Shown here piece after piece: positions 25,884-34,535 of a stretch of DNA of 64,000 nucleotides (position 1 is the first letter of the stretch; every line of letters begins with the position of its first letter). Under the pieces are notes generated by a model that did not search any database, was not told the origin of the DNA, and saw nothing but the letters and a program-made list of their open reading frames with translations. Source of the DNA: Halobellus sp. LT62 (GTDB taxonomy: Archaea; Halobacteriota; Halobacteria; Halobacteriales; Haloferacaceae); assembly GCF_037031285.1 (NCBI RefSeq), contig NZ_JAYEZO010000001.1, forward strand, positions 930,001 through 994,000, read 5' to 3'. The translations under genes were made by a program, and so were the position numbers.

Positions 25884-27134
25884 GTGACCGACGCACAGGA
25901 CCGCCGGGTCGTCGCCCTCGTCTCGGGGTCGCACTTCGTCAACCACGCCTACATCGTGATGGTGGCCCCGCTCGTGACCGTTCTCGCCGCGCGCTTCGAC
26001 GTCAGCATCGCCGCCATCGGCCTCGCAATCGGCGTCCAAAACGTGGTCATCCTCGCCCTCCAACTGCCGATGGGCTACGTTTCCGACGCCTACAGTCGGA
26101 CGCTCGTCTTGGGAATCTCGCTCGTCGTTGGCACCGCGGGCGCGGCGCTCACGGCGCTTTCGACCTCCTACGCGTGGCTTCTCGTCGCGCAGGTGATCCT
26201 CGGAATCGGCGTCGCCGGACACCACCCGGCGCACTACCCGCTTTTGGCCGCGGTCTCGTCGGCCGAAAACCGCGGGCGCGCCTACAGCACGCACGCCTTC
26301 GGCGGGGCCGTCGGGCTCGCGGCACCGTTCGCGGCCGTCGCGGCGACGACCGCCCTCGGCCTCTCGTGGCGAGTCGCTCTCGGCGTCGTGACTGTTTTGG
26401 GTGGGGCGTACACCGCCTACTGCCTGCTCAGTTTCCGCTCGATCGACGACGACGTCACGAAACCCGGGCTCGCAGAGCGCCCCGACGAGCGGCCGACGGT
26501 GGCCTCCGTTCCCGGACGAATGCGGGCGCTGTTCCGGACGCTCACGGCGTCTCCCGGAATCCTCGGACTGACGCTGCTCGCGTTTCTGACCTCGACGGCG
26601 GCGTGGACGATTCGGACGTACACGCCGAACCTGCTGGCGGCCGGCTACGGCCTGCCCGACGGGACCGCGAGTGCGCTCACCTCGGCGATGCTCGTCGTCG
26701 GCGCGGGGTTGATCCTCCTCGGCGGTACGCTCACCGACCGCGCCGGTGCCGGCCCGGTCGTCATCGTCGGCTACGCGCTGTTGACCGTCGTCGCCGCGCT
26801 CCTCTCGACGCTCGTGCTCCCGACGCTCGCACTCGGCGTCGTGCTTCTCTTCAGCGGGAGCATCAGCCTCTCCCGACCGGCGCGGTCGACGCTCGCGGAC
26901 CTCCTCTCCGCGCGGGCCGACCTCGGGAAGAACTTCGCGCTCGTGACGATCGGGATCTCGCTGGGCGGCGCGATCGCCCCGCCGTTGTTCGGGTATCTGA
27001 TCGAAACCGCCGGTCTCGCGCGGTCGTTCGGTGCCGTCGCCGCGTTGGGTGCACTCTCGCTCGCGCTCGGATGGTGGATCGTCCGCGACGCGGCGTTCGA
27101 CATCTCGTCGACGCCGATGCCCAGCGACGATTGA
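25884..27134 (+). CDS. MFS transporter
   Basis: A 416-residue polytopic membrane protein with about twelve hydrophobic helices and a central cytoplasmic loop after the sixth (RSIDDDVTKPGLAERPDERP). The GTG start VTDAQDRRVVALVSGSHFVNH places the first helix at the expected position. Motif-A-like GYVSDAYSRTLVLG follows helix 2. HHPAHYPLLAAVS in helix 5 resembles the fosmidomycin-resistance-like MFS branch. The substrate cannot be read. It lies 25 nt after the DUF58 gene and may be co-transcribed with the MoxR operon, or read from a promoter inside it. Confidence 0.85.
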   Translation: MTDAQDRRVVALVSGSHFVNHAYIVMVAPLVTVLAARFDVSIAAIGLAIGVQNVVILALQLPMGYVSDAYSRTLVLGISLVVGTAGAALTALSTSYAWLLVAQVILGIGVAGHHPAHYPLLAAVSSAENRGRAYSTHAFGGAVGLAAPFAAVAATTALGLSWRVALGVVTVLGGAYTAYCLLSFRSIDDDVTKPGLAERPDERPTVASVPGRMRALFRTLTASPGILGLTLLAFLTSTAAWTIRTYTPNLLAAGYGLPDGTASALTSAMLVVGAGLILLGGTLTDRAGAGPVVIVGYALLTVVAALLSTLVLPTLALGVVLLFSGSISLSRPARSTLADLLSARADLGKNFALVTIGISLGGAIAPPLFGYLIETAGLARSFGAVAALGALSLALGWWIVRDAAFDISSTPMPSDD

Positions 27135-27209
27135 CACCCGGTGGCCATTGGCGTCGATCACTGACACTGGACCGAAACGGTGAACCCACGGCTGCCCGGA
27201 CGAGAGTCT

Positions 27210-27635
27210 ATGAACTATCTTCCGTGGGCGATACTCGCGCTCGTCGCGTACGCGCTGGTGGCTCCGTTTATGCGCGTCGCGACGACCGGATCGGCGCAGA
27301 TCCCGAGCAACGTCGCGACCATCATCGCGAACACGATCCTCGTCGCTCTCACCGCCGGTATCATCGCGTACAACCAAGAGAACGCGCTTTCCTACGTCAC
27401 GCACCCGAAAGTGGGGTACGTCGCCATCGCCGGCGTCTGTTTGACAGTCGGGATCTTGGCGTACTACCGGGCGCTCTCGCTCGGCCCGGTGAGCGTCGTC
27501 TCGCCGATCTTCGGAATGTTCCTCGTCGTGAGCTCGCTCCTCGGGATCGTCTTCCTGAACGAGTCGCTGACTGCACGGAAGGCGCTCGGGATCGGCCTCG
27601 GCGTCGTCGCCGTCTACCTCGTGAGCGTCGAATAG
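27210..27635 (+). CDS. Small EamA/DMT-type membrane protein
   Basis: A 141-residue protein with four or five hydrophobic helices, equal to one half of a ten-helix EamA drug/metabolite transporter. The EamA hallmarks are AYYRALSLGPVSVVSPIFGM and GIVFLNESLTARKALGIGLGVVAVYL. The ATG at 27210 is chosen over an upstream GTG. Such half-size members work as dimers. The substrate is unknown. Confidence 0.82.
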   Translation: MNYLPWAILALVAYALVAPFMRVATTGSAQIPSNVATIIANTILVALTAGIIAYNQENALSYVTHPKVGYVAIAGVCLTVGILAYYRALSLGPVSVVSPIFGMFLVVSSLLGIVFLNESLTARKALGIGLGVVAVYLVSVE

Positions 27636-27709
27636 CCGATATAGAATCCGGATTCCGACGGACTGCCGAAACGAACAACGTCTTTTGGGCGGCGGCCCTA
27701 TTCGCCGAT

Positions 27710-28273
27710 ATGGTCCTAGTCGAATCCGATTCCAAACTGTCCCACGGCGACGAGGCACCGTCGTTCGAGCTCCCGGGCGCGGACGGCGAAACGTACGCGC
27801 TCTCGGACTTCGCCGAGTACGAGGCGCTACTCGTCGTCTTCACCTGTAATCACTGCCCCTACGCGGAGGCGAAGGTCGACGAGCTGAACCACCTCACGGA
27901 GGCCTACGACGACCTCGCGGTCGTCGGTATCAACCCCAACGACGCCGAGGAGTACCCCGACGACTCCTTCGAGCGGATGCGAGAGCGCGTCACAGACGGC
28001 GAAATCCGGTTCACGGCGTACCTCCGCGACGAGTCCCAAGACGTCGCCCGCGAGTACGGCGCGGTCTGTACACCCGATCCGTTCCTCTTCGAGCGCGACG
28101 GCGACACGTTCCGACTCGCGTTCCAGTCCCGCCTCGACGACGCGATGAACCCCGACGACGAGCCCGAACGCTACGAGATGCGCGAGGCCGTCGAGGCGCT
28201 CCTCGCGGGCGAGGAGATTCCCGTCGAAGCGACGCCCTCGCGGGGTTGTTCGATCAAGTGGCTCGACGACTGA
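27710..28273 (+). CDS. Thioredoxin-fold peroxiredoxin-like protein (AhpC/TSA)
   Basis: A 187-residue protein with the AhpC/TSA pattern HGDEAPSFELPGADGETYALSDF and a CNHC motif (VVFTCNHCPYAEAKVDEL) where peroxiredoxins have their peroxidatic cysteine region. A further cysteine pair occurs near CTPDPFLFE and RGCSIKW. It belongs to the thioredoxin-like group in which CxxC sits in place of TxxC and is probably a thiol oxidoreductase in the cytoplasm. No signal peptide is present. Confidence 0.85.
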   Translation: MVLVESDSKLSHGDEAPSFELPGADGETYALSDFAEYEALLVVFTCNHCPYAEAKVDELNHLTEAYDDLAVVGINPNDAEEYPDDSFERMRERVTDGEIRFTAYLRDESQDVAREYGAVCTPDPFLFERDGDTFRLAFQSRLDDAMNPDDEPERYEMREAVEALLAGEEIPVEATPSRGCSIKWLDD

Positions 28274-28339
28274 GAGGGAGTCTCGTACCTGTCTATCGAT
28301 TCTCGCCGGGTACGAGCGTTTATATCCGAAAACGGGACC

Positions 28340-28420
28340 ACGCCCCCCGTGCGTTGATTTCCGACGCAGGGCGTCCCGCGGTTGCGTAGCACAGCGCCCT
28401 GCGTATCCGCCGTGCTACCT
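28340..28420 (+). ncRNA. Candidate structured small RNA with pseudoknot-like pairing
   Basis: Two interleaved perfect inverted repeats lie between convergent genes: ACGCAGGGCG (28364-28373) pairs with CGCCCTGCGT (28395-28404), and GTAGCAC (28386-28392) pairs with GTGCTAC (28412-28418). The A-B-A'-B' order is the topology of an H-type pseudoknot. A TATA-like GTTTATATC lies at 28318-28326, about 25 nt before a possible start near 28348. Either strand could be the transcript. Alternatively one of the two stems is simply a bidirectional terminator. Confidence 0.33.
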
Positions 28421-28474
28421 GCTCGCCACTATTCGCGCACCGATACCCGAGAGCCGACGCTATCGGACACTACC

Positions 28475-28924
28475 CTACTCGGCGTCGACGTCGAGCGTCT
28501 CGGCCTGCTCTAACGCCTCACGAGCGTTCTCGACGGCGGCGTCCTTCGTGGCGGGGTAGGCCTCGACCTTCGCGCGGAGCGTGATGCCGCCGCCGCGGCG
28601 GACCTCGCCGCGGAACGCCGCCTGCTTGTCCAGCCGCAGGAACAGCTCGGTGTTCTCCGTGACGCGGTCGTCGAGTTCGTCGAGCAGCGCGTCGAACTCG
28701 GGGAGCTCTGTCAGCCGCGCGAGGACGTGTCTGACGTCGTCCGCGTTCTCGACGCGGGCGGAGAGAACGACGATCCGGTCGCCGTGATGGCCTGTGCTCT
28801 CGGCTCGCGTGAGCTCGAATTCCTCGGGCAGAAACGCTCCCAATGCGCTCTCGACTCGTTTCTCGTCTTCGGTCTCATAGCAGAAGGTCCGCAGATCGAC
28901 GTAGTGAAACGGAATCCGGGGCAT
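28475..28924 (-). CDS. Archaeal RNA-binding protein (DUF54/PF01877 type)
   Basis: A 149-residue cytoplasmic protein starting at MPRIPFHYVDLRTFCYETED. It shows the pattern of the archaeal DUF54 family: an FHY start, a DRIVVLSARVENADDVRHVL strand-helix, and LFLRLDKQAAFRGEVRRGGGITLRAKVEAYP. The family is thought to bind RNA. Its role is not established. It is followed on the same strand by nothing close and preceded by the DUF1918-like gene after 35 nt, so the two may form an operon with the DUF1918-like gene first. Confidence 0.82.
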   Translation of the reverse strand: MPRIPFHYVDLRTFCYETEDEKRVESALGAFLPEEFELTRAESTGHHGDRIVVLSARVENADDVRHVLARLTELPEFDALLDELDDRVTENTELFLRLDKQAAFRGEVRRGGGITLRAKVEAYPATKDAAVENAREALEQAETLDVDAE

Positions 28925-28959
28925 TGCGCGTCCTTCGCGCCGGGACGGGAAAAGTTCGA

Positions 28960-29157
28960 TTACTCGTCGTCGACGTCGCCCTCGGCCGCTTCGAGCTGAT
29001 CGGGCGAGATGCCGACCTCTTGGCCGTCCTCGAAGCTCACGGTGTAGGTCGCGTCGCCGAACATCGTCTCGACGACCTGCGTGATCGTCCCGGTCTGACC
29101 GTCGAACTCGCTGTGCTTGTCGTGCAGTACCACGCTGTCGTCCTCTTCGAACTCCAT
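28960..29157 (-). CDS. DUF1918-like small SH3-type protein
   Basis: A 65-residue acidic protein. The start MEFEEDDSVVLHDKHSEFDG gives a compact domain; the long upstream extension of the frame is not protein-like. Alternating strands (DSVVLHD, QTGTITQVVE, ATYTVSFEDGQEVGI) suggest a small beta-barrel of the DUF1918 or KOW/SH3-like type. The function is unknown, possibly nucleic-acid or protein interaction. It is immediately upstream of the RNA-binding DUF54 gene. Confidence 0.72.
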   Translation of the reverse strand: MEFEEDDSVVLHDKHSEFDGQTGTITQVVETMFGDATYTVSFEDGQEVGISPDQLEAAEGDVDDE

Positions 29158-29328
29158 ACCCAAGAGCGACGCGCGGCGGTGAAAAGTCGACTGGTTCGGA
29201 GCGGACGCGCTCGACGACGGACGCCCGGTTTCTCGCGGAAATCGATATAGTAGCGCCGTCGCAGTTCGGGGCGAGTCGAGAGGGGCCGAGACGGTACGGT
29301 AATATGTCGCCACTCCCTGATTGGAGGT

Positions 29329-29997
29329 ATGCGATCGACACGACGGTCCTATCTCGCTGCGCTCGGCGGAACGGCGACGCTCGGATCTCTCGCTGGCTGC
29401 TTCAGTGCCTTACAGAGCAACGACAGCACGCTCCCCGAGGGCTGCGACGTCGGAACGCTCGAATCGGTATCGTCGCTCTCGCGCCCCGCATTGGGCCCGG
29501 AAGATGCTCCCGTCACCGTCGACGTGTTCGAGGATTTCGCCTGTCCGCACTGCCAGACGTTCACGACCGACGTTTACCCGCAGATCAAGTCGAACTACGT
29601 CGACGCGGGCGACGTCCGATACCGGTTCTTCGACTTCCCCATCCCGGTCGACGAGACGTGGTCGTGGGCGGCCGCCTCAGCGGCGCGCGCGGTGCAAGAC
29701 GAGAGCGATATGGAGACGTTCTTCGCGTTCACCGAGCGCGTCTACGAGAATCAAGGCGACCTCGCGGAGGACGGCTACCAGATCGTCCACGACGTCGCCG
29801 ACGAACTCGGTGTCGACGGCTGTACCGTCGCCGCCGCGGCCGAGCAAGAGCCGTACCGCGAGGTCGTCGAGGCCGATCGACAGACCGGATCCGACAGAGG
29901 CGTTCCCGGAACCCCCGCTGTCTACGTTGACGGTGAACTGCTCGACAGCTACAGGTGGGACGCGGTCAGCAGCGCGATCGACAGTCGTCTGGAGTAG
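29329..29997 (+). CDS. DsbA-family thiol oxidoreductase lipoprotein
   Basis: A 222-residue protein exported through the twin-arginine pathway (TRRSYLAALGGTATLGSLAGC), with the lipobox cysteine at residue 23. The mature part has the thioredoxin-fold active site FACPHCQTF (CPHC, as in DsbA) and the cis-proline loop GVPGTPAVYVDG. It is predicted to form or shuffle disulfides on the outer face of the membrane. It is monocistronic and divergent from the small acidic protein genes. It is one of several thiol or redox genes in this stretch. Confidence 0.9.
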   Translation: MRSTRRSYLAALGGTATLGSLAGCFSALQSNDSTLPEGCDVGTLESVSSLSRPALGPEDAPVTVDVFEDFACPHCQTFTTDVYPQIKSNYVDAGDVRYRFFDFPIPVDETWSWAAASAARAVQDESDMETFFAFTERVYENQGDLAEDGYQIVHDVADELGVDGCTVAAAAEQEPYREVVEADRQTGSDRGVPGTPAVYVDGELLDSYRWDAVSSAIDSRLE

Positions 29998-30033
29998 CGG
30001 TTCGGCCGGGAACCGGCGTCCGGTGAGAAGACT

Positions 30034-31335
30034 TCACAGCCCCGGCGTTTCGCCGGTCGGCGTCGGCAGCGCTCGGAGCGGCCGCGGCGGGACGAGGAAG
30101 TTGCCGCGGCGTTTGACGAAGATGTACTCTAAAATTCCGTTGTTCACGCGCTGGCGAATCGTCGGTTCGTCGGCCACGTCCGTCCCGTTCATCGCCGCTC
30201 GGACCTCCTCGAAGGTCGTGATTCCTCGCTGAAGACTCGGGAAGTGTAACCCCGCCTCGTCGTCGTCGGTCGACTCGAAGTGCCGTCGGAGCGTCCGAAC
30301 CGTGCCGTCGGCCTCGCGATTCGCCCGGGCCACCTTCTGTGCGTGACCGACGCGGCCGAACTCTCTGGCGTGCGCGCCGATGTCCTCGATGATTTCCGAG
30401 CTGATTCCGCTATCGTCGCCGAGGTTCTCGCCGACGCCCTCGACGAGCCTCTGCTCCGCGTGCACCGGCGAGAACAACTCCGCGACGCGTTCGTCGAAGG
30501 ACTGCTCGCCGTACCAGTCCTCCAGTCGCATCCGGAGGTTCGAGACGTGCTTCGTGGTTCCGCCGGCGAACGGACCCTCCCCGAGCGTGACGTAATCTTC
30601 CGTGGCTTGGTTCTGCCGAAATCCGGAGATAAACCCCATAAAGAGTGGGGATTCGTCCGGGACCGGGTTCGATTCGGGAATCCCGCTGAGCCCGTCTTGT
30701 CGCTCGGCGGGCATCCCGGCACCGACGAACCCGCTTCGGCGGTCGTCGACCTCGAAGGCGTCCGTCAACGCGGCGTCCATCTCGCGGCCGTTCACCGTCG
30801 ACTCGTTGCCTCGCAGCGCCTCTTCGGCGGCGAGAACGACGTCCGCGCGATCGGACGCCAGATGGACCAGCGCGTCCTGTCTGTCGAACGCCGGCGACTC
30901 GAACGGCGAGAGCGCCCGGGGTTCGGGGAGGTCGATCGAACCCGGGAGGTCGCCGCCGAAGCGATCGAAGTACTGCGGCGAGTACGCGATCGAGTGCAGC
31001 AGTCCCTCGCTGCTTCGCTCGTACGCGCGGTCGAGACCGTGGAGTGCCGATTCGACGGCCTCGCGCTCCGCCTCCGACGGTGGTCCCTCGTTCGGGAGCG
31101 TGAGATACAACAGCAGTTGATGTCGGGGAAGCAGCGTGTTCCCGTTCTCGTCGGTGCGGACGCGTCCGTTCCACGCGTGCTGCCGCTCCGGGGGCGACGC
31201 GGGGTCGTCGGATCCCTCGGGAACGGGCTCCGCGTCGGTCTGTTCGAGGCACGCAGACAGCGCCGCCGCGCCGCCGACCGCGACCGCTCCCTTCAGCACG
31301 TCGCGTCGCGTCGGTTCTTTTCCCCCGTCGGCCAT
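30034..31335 (-). CDS. DUF7405 Dyp-type-peroxidase-like Tat protein, altered GXXDG motif
   Basis: A 433-residue exported protein. The twin-arginine signal TRRDVLKGAVAVGGAAALSAC has a lipobox-like cysteine. The mature domain follows the ferredoxin-like double fold of dye-decolourising peroxidases: FMGFISGFRQNQ at the place of the GFxDGTxNP motif, FAGGTTKHVSNLRMRLEDW, GHAQKVARANREADG (His331, the likely haem-proximal histidine), and AGLHFPSLQRGITTFEEV. The catalytic aspartate of GXXDG is Ser237 here. It could therefore bind haem without classical peroxidase activity. Divergent from an MFS gene. Confidence 0.8.
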   Translation of the reverse strand: MADGGKEPTRRDVLKGAVAVGGAAALSACLEQTDAEPVPEGSDDPASPPERQHAWNGRVRTDENGNTLLPRHQLLLYLTLPNEGPPSEAEREAVESALHGLDRAYERSSEGLLHSIAYSPQYFDRFGGDLPGSIDLPEPRALSPFESPAFDRQDALVHLASDRADVVLAAEEALRGNESTVNGREMDAALTDAFEVDDRRSGFVGAGMPAERQDGLSGIPESNPVPDESPLFMGFISGFRQNQATEDYVTLGEGPFAGGTTKHVSNLRMRLEDWYGEQSFDERVAELFSPVHAEQRLVEGVGENLGDDSGISSEIIEDIGAHAREFGRVGHAQKVARANREADGTVRTLRRHFESTDDDEAGLHFPSLQRGITTFEEVRAAMNGTDVADEPTIRQRVNNGILEYIFVKRRGNFLVPPRPLRALPTPTGETPGL

Positions 31336-31422
31336 ACCCGGCGTTGGCGACGGACGGACAAGTGGATTCGGATGCGTCGCGGAAACGACGCGGATATTTG
31401 TCCGGAAGGGTAACCGGACATC

Positions 31423-32598
31423 GTGACTCGCCGCGGGACTCGAATCCGACTCGCGCTCGGGGTCTGGGGAGTACTCGTCTCGCAGGTCTTTCTGTACCCC
31501 GGCGTCGAGGACATCGTGGCCGCGCTCGGCGGCGGGGGGACCATCCGCGCGGGGATGTGGTTCCTCGTCGCCGAGTTCGCCGCCTTCGTCGCCTTCGCGA
31601 GCGTGTGGGGGGCCGCCAGCGACGCCGTCGGACGGCGGATGCCGCTCGCGGCCGCCGGTGCGCTGGGCGGCGCGGCGGGCTATCTCGCGCTCGCTTCGGC
31701 ACCGGCGCTCGGATTCCCCTTTGCGGCCGTGCTCGTGGTTCGGGTCGTCGGCGGCGCGGCGACGATCGGCGCGTTCTCGCTGGCGATCACCGCGCTCGCG
31801 GATCTCGCCGGGGGTAACGGGCGGAATATGGGTGCGGCCGGGATCGCGATCGGCCTCGGGGCGGCGCTGGGGTCGATCATCGGCGGTCGGCTCGCCGACG
31901 CCGATCCGCTCTATCCGCTGTACGCGGCGGCCGGAACGCTGTTGGCGGTCGCGGTCCTGTTCCTCACCGTCTCCGAGGATCTGCCGAGCGGCGATCGACT
32001 CGGCGTCGGCGACGTGCTCGGCCGACTGCGCGAGCGGCCCACACTCACGGTTCCGTACGCGTTCGGCTTTATCGACCGGATGACCGCGGGCTTCTTCGCG
32101 CTCGTCGGCGTCTACTACTTCCGGGAGTCGTTCGGACTGGACGCCGCCGGAGCGGGACTCGCGCTCGCGGCTTTTTTCGTTCCGTTCGCGTTATTGCAGT
32201 ACCCCGCAGGCGTGCTCTCGGATCGGATCGGTCGAGAGATACCCGTCGTTGTCGGATCGATCTGCTACGGCTTCGGGATCATTGCCGTCGGCGTCGCCCC
32301 CGCGCTCTGGATCGCTCTCGCGGCGATGATCGCCGTCGGCGCGCTGGGCGCGCTGGTTTCGCCCGCGACGATGGCGCTCGTCACTGACGTCGCCTCCGTC
32401 GAAACCCGCGGCGCGGCGCTCGGCGGGTTCAACGTCTTCGGGAGCCTCGGATTTCTCGCGGGCTTCCTCCTCGGCGGCACGACCACGGCGAGCGCGGGCT
32501 ATCTCGCGGCGTTCGTCGTCGTGGGGTTGTCCGAGGTCGTCATCGCCGTCGTCGCCGCCCGGGCGGTCTGGCGGATCTCGGAATCCACCTACTCGTGA
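31423..32598 (+). CDS. MFS transporter
   Basis: A 391-residue protein with about twelve membrane helices and a GTG start (VTRRGTRIRLALGVWGVLVSQ). The motif-A-like GAASDAVGRRMPLAAAG lies after helix 2, and YPAGVLSDRIGREIPVVVGS in the second half is the matching repeat. The substrate is not predictable. It ends inside the convergent aldo/keto reductase gene (10-nt 3' overlap). Confidence 0.85.
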   Translation: MTRRGTRIRLALGVWGVLVSQVFLYPGVEDIVAALGGGGTIRAGMWFLVAEFAAFVAFASVWGAASDAVGRRMPLAAAGALGGAAGYLALASAPALGFPFAAVLVVRVVGGAATIGAFSLAITALADLAGGNGRNMGAAGIAIGLGAALGSIIGGRLADADPLYPLYAAAGTLLAVAVLFLTVSEDLPSGDRLGVGDVLGRLRERPTLTVPYAFGFIDRMTAGFFALVGVYYFRESFGLDAAGAGLALAAFFVPFALLQYPAGVLSDRIGREIPVVVGSICYGFGIIAVGVAPALWIALAAMIAVGALGALVSPATMALVTDVASVETRGAALGGFNVFGSLGFLAGFLLGGTTTASAGYLAAFVVVGLSEVVIAVVAARAVWRISESTYS

Positions 32599-33566
32599 CC
32601 CGAGATGCGGACCGGCTCGTAGGGCTCTTCGAGGTAGGCGATATCCGACTCCGAGAGGTCGATCGAGAGCGCCTCGACGGCGTCTTCGAGGTGTTCGATG
32701 CTCGTCGTTCCGACGATGGGCGCGTCGACGCGGTCGTCGGCGAACAGCCACGCGAGGCCGATCTGGGCCATCTTGACCCCCTTCTCGTCGGCGAGTTCCC
32801 CCACCCGTTCGTTGATCTCCCGGCCGCCGCCTTCGAGGTACGGGTGCTGGTGGGCGTAGTCGTCGGTCTCGCCCCGAGTCGTCGAGCGTGACTCCCCGTG
32901 CGGCCGCGCGAGCCACCCCCGGGCCAGCGGCGACCACGGGATCACGCCGACGCCCTGCTTCTCACAGAACGGTAGCATCTCGCGCTCCTCCTCCCGATAC
33001 AGCAGGTTGTAGTGGTTCTGCATGGTCGAGAACGGCGTCAGTCCGAGGCGCTCGGCGACGTGCTGGGCGTCGGCGAACTGATGGACCCACATCGACGACG
33101 CCCCGAGATATCTGGCTTTTCCGCGTCGCACGGCGTCGTCGAGCGTCCGCATCGTCTGTTCGATGGGCGTGTCGTAGTCCCAGCGGTGAATCTGTAGGAG
33201 ATCCAGCGTGTCCAATCCGAGCCGATCCAGCGAGTTGTCGAGTTCCCGTTCGATCGCCTTCCGCGAGAGGCCGCCGGAGTTGGGGTCGTCCTCGCGAGTC
33301 TGGAAGTACACCTTCGAGGCGACGACGTACTCCTCGGGGTCGTACGCCGAGAGCGCGTCGCCGAGGACGCGCTCCGATTCGCCCGCCGAGTACATGTTAG
33401 CGGTGTCGAAGAAGTTCACGCCGAGTTCGATGGCCCGGTCGACGAGCGCTTTCCCCTCCTCCTCGTCGAGGACCCACTCGCGCCAATCGCTGCTCCCGAA
33501 GCTCATACAGCCGAGACAGATCTTCGAGACGGTCATTCCCGTATCACCCAGTGTGGTGTACTCCAT
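32589..33566 (-). CDS. Aldo/keto reductase
   Basis: A 325-residue NADPH-dependent TIM-barrel oxidoreductase. It has the start MEYTTLGDTGMTVSKICLGC, the catalytic region NFFDTANMYSAGESERVLGDAL (Asp and Tyr), Lys in YVVASKVYF, His in LLQIHRWD, and the C-terminal cofactor part APIVGTTSIEHLEDAV. It belongs to the AKR group close to potassium-channel-beta and general-stress-protein members. The substrate is unknown. The minus-strand 3' end overlaps the MFS gene. Confidence 0.92.
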   Translation of the reverse strand: MEYTTLGDTGMTVSKICLGCMSFGSSDWREWVLDEEEGKALVDRAIELGVNFFDTANMYSAGESERVLGDALSAYDPEEYVVASKVYFQTREDDPNSGGLSRKAIERELDNSLDRLGLDTLDLLQIHRWDYDTPIEQTMRTLDDAVRRGKARYLGASSMWVHQFADAQHVAERLGLTPFSTMQNHYNLLYREEEREMLPFCEKQGVGVIPWSPLARGWLARPHGESRSTTRGETDDYAHQHPYLEGGGREINERVGELADEKGVKMAQIGLAWLFADDRVDAPIVGTTSIEHLEDAVEALSIDLSESDIAYLEEPYEPVRISGHE

Positions 33567-33665
33567 ACCGCACGCCACACGGTCCAACGGCAAAAAGCCA
33601 TAGAGGTGTCGACTACGATTCGGGCTGTGCCGTACCTTCTTGACGTCACCCCTCTTTCGACCGGT

Positions 33666-34472
33666 ATGTACGTCGCAGATCAGACGTGGCCCGAGCTCGG
33701 GAGCTACGTCGCTGAGGAGTCGGTCGCCATCGTCCCGCTGGGTTCGACCGAACAGCACGGCCCGCACCTCCCGCTTTCGACCGATCACCTCATCGCCGAG
33801 GGGTTGGCTCGCGAGGCCGCCGAGCGGACTGGATTCCTCTGTACGCCGACCGTAAACGTCGGTGTCAGCCCCCACCACCGGCAGTTCCACGGGACGATGT
33901 GGGTCGATCCGCCGCAGTTCCGCGACTACGTCGAGTCGATGACGCGCAACCTCGCGTACCACGGTATCGACCGCGTCGTCTACGTCAACGCCCACGGCGG
34001 CAACGTCGAACACCTTCGAGAAGTCGGTCGCCGCCTCCGCGACGACGGCGCGATCTACGCGGTCGAGTGGATGTGGGACGAGTCGATCCCCGACCTCGTC
34101 GACGAGGTTTTCGAGCGCAACGGCCCCCACGGCGGTCCGAAGGAGACAGCGATGATCCAACACCTTGCACCCGAACTGGTCCGCGAGGATCAGCTTGAAG
34201 CCGCGCGCGACGGCGGGATGGCCGACGTCGAGGCGGCGGCAGAGATCCTTCGGAAATATGGTGCACGGACCTTCTACGACGCCGTCGAGAACTCCGATAA
34301 CGGCGTCTTCGGCGATCAGACCGACGCGACCGCCGAGATCGGTGAGGAGCTGTTCGAGGCGGCCGCGACGCAACTGATCCACCTGCTGTCGTGGCTCGAC
34401 GACCGGCGGCTCGAAGACCTCCTCGCGCCGGCCCACGTCGACCCACAGCCGGGGAGCCGCCGCTCCGAGTGA
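33666..34472 (+). CDS. Creatininase family amidohydrolase (possible ArfB)
   Basis: A 268-residue cytoplasmic metalloenzyme. Metal ligands appear in the order PLGSTEQHGPHLPLSTDHLI, SPHHRQFHGT, YVNAHGGNVEHLREV and GPHGGPKETAM, the creatininase/MptE-like set. In haloarchaea many members are annotated as the formylamino-pyrimidine deformylase ArfB of riboflavin and F420 synthesis; this is a reasonable but unproven candidate. The start MYVADQTWPELGSYV is preferred to a GTG 60 nt upstream. Convergent with the HalX regulator. Confidence 0.83.
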   Translation: MYVADQTWPELGSYVAEESVAIVPLGSTEQHGPHLPLSTDHLIAEGLAREAAERTGFLCTPTVNVGVSPHHRQFHGTMWVDPPQFRDYVESMTRNLAYHGIDRVVYVNAHGGNVEHLREVGRRLRDDGAIYAVEWMWDESIPDLVDEVFERNGPHGGPKETAMIQHLAPELVREDQLEAARDGGMADVEAAAEILRKYGARTFYDAVENSDNGVFGDQTDATAEIGEELFEAAATQLIHLLSWLDDRRLEDLLAPAHVDPQPGSRRSE

Positions 34473-34535
34473 GCCTCGTCATCTCTCCGAGACGAACCAC
34501 TGCCCCGCTGAGCGATCGCTCACGCTCTCGTTTCG

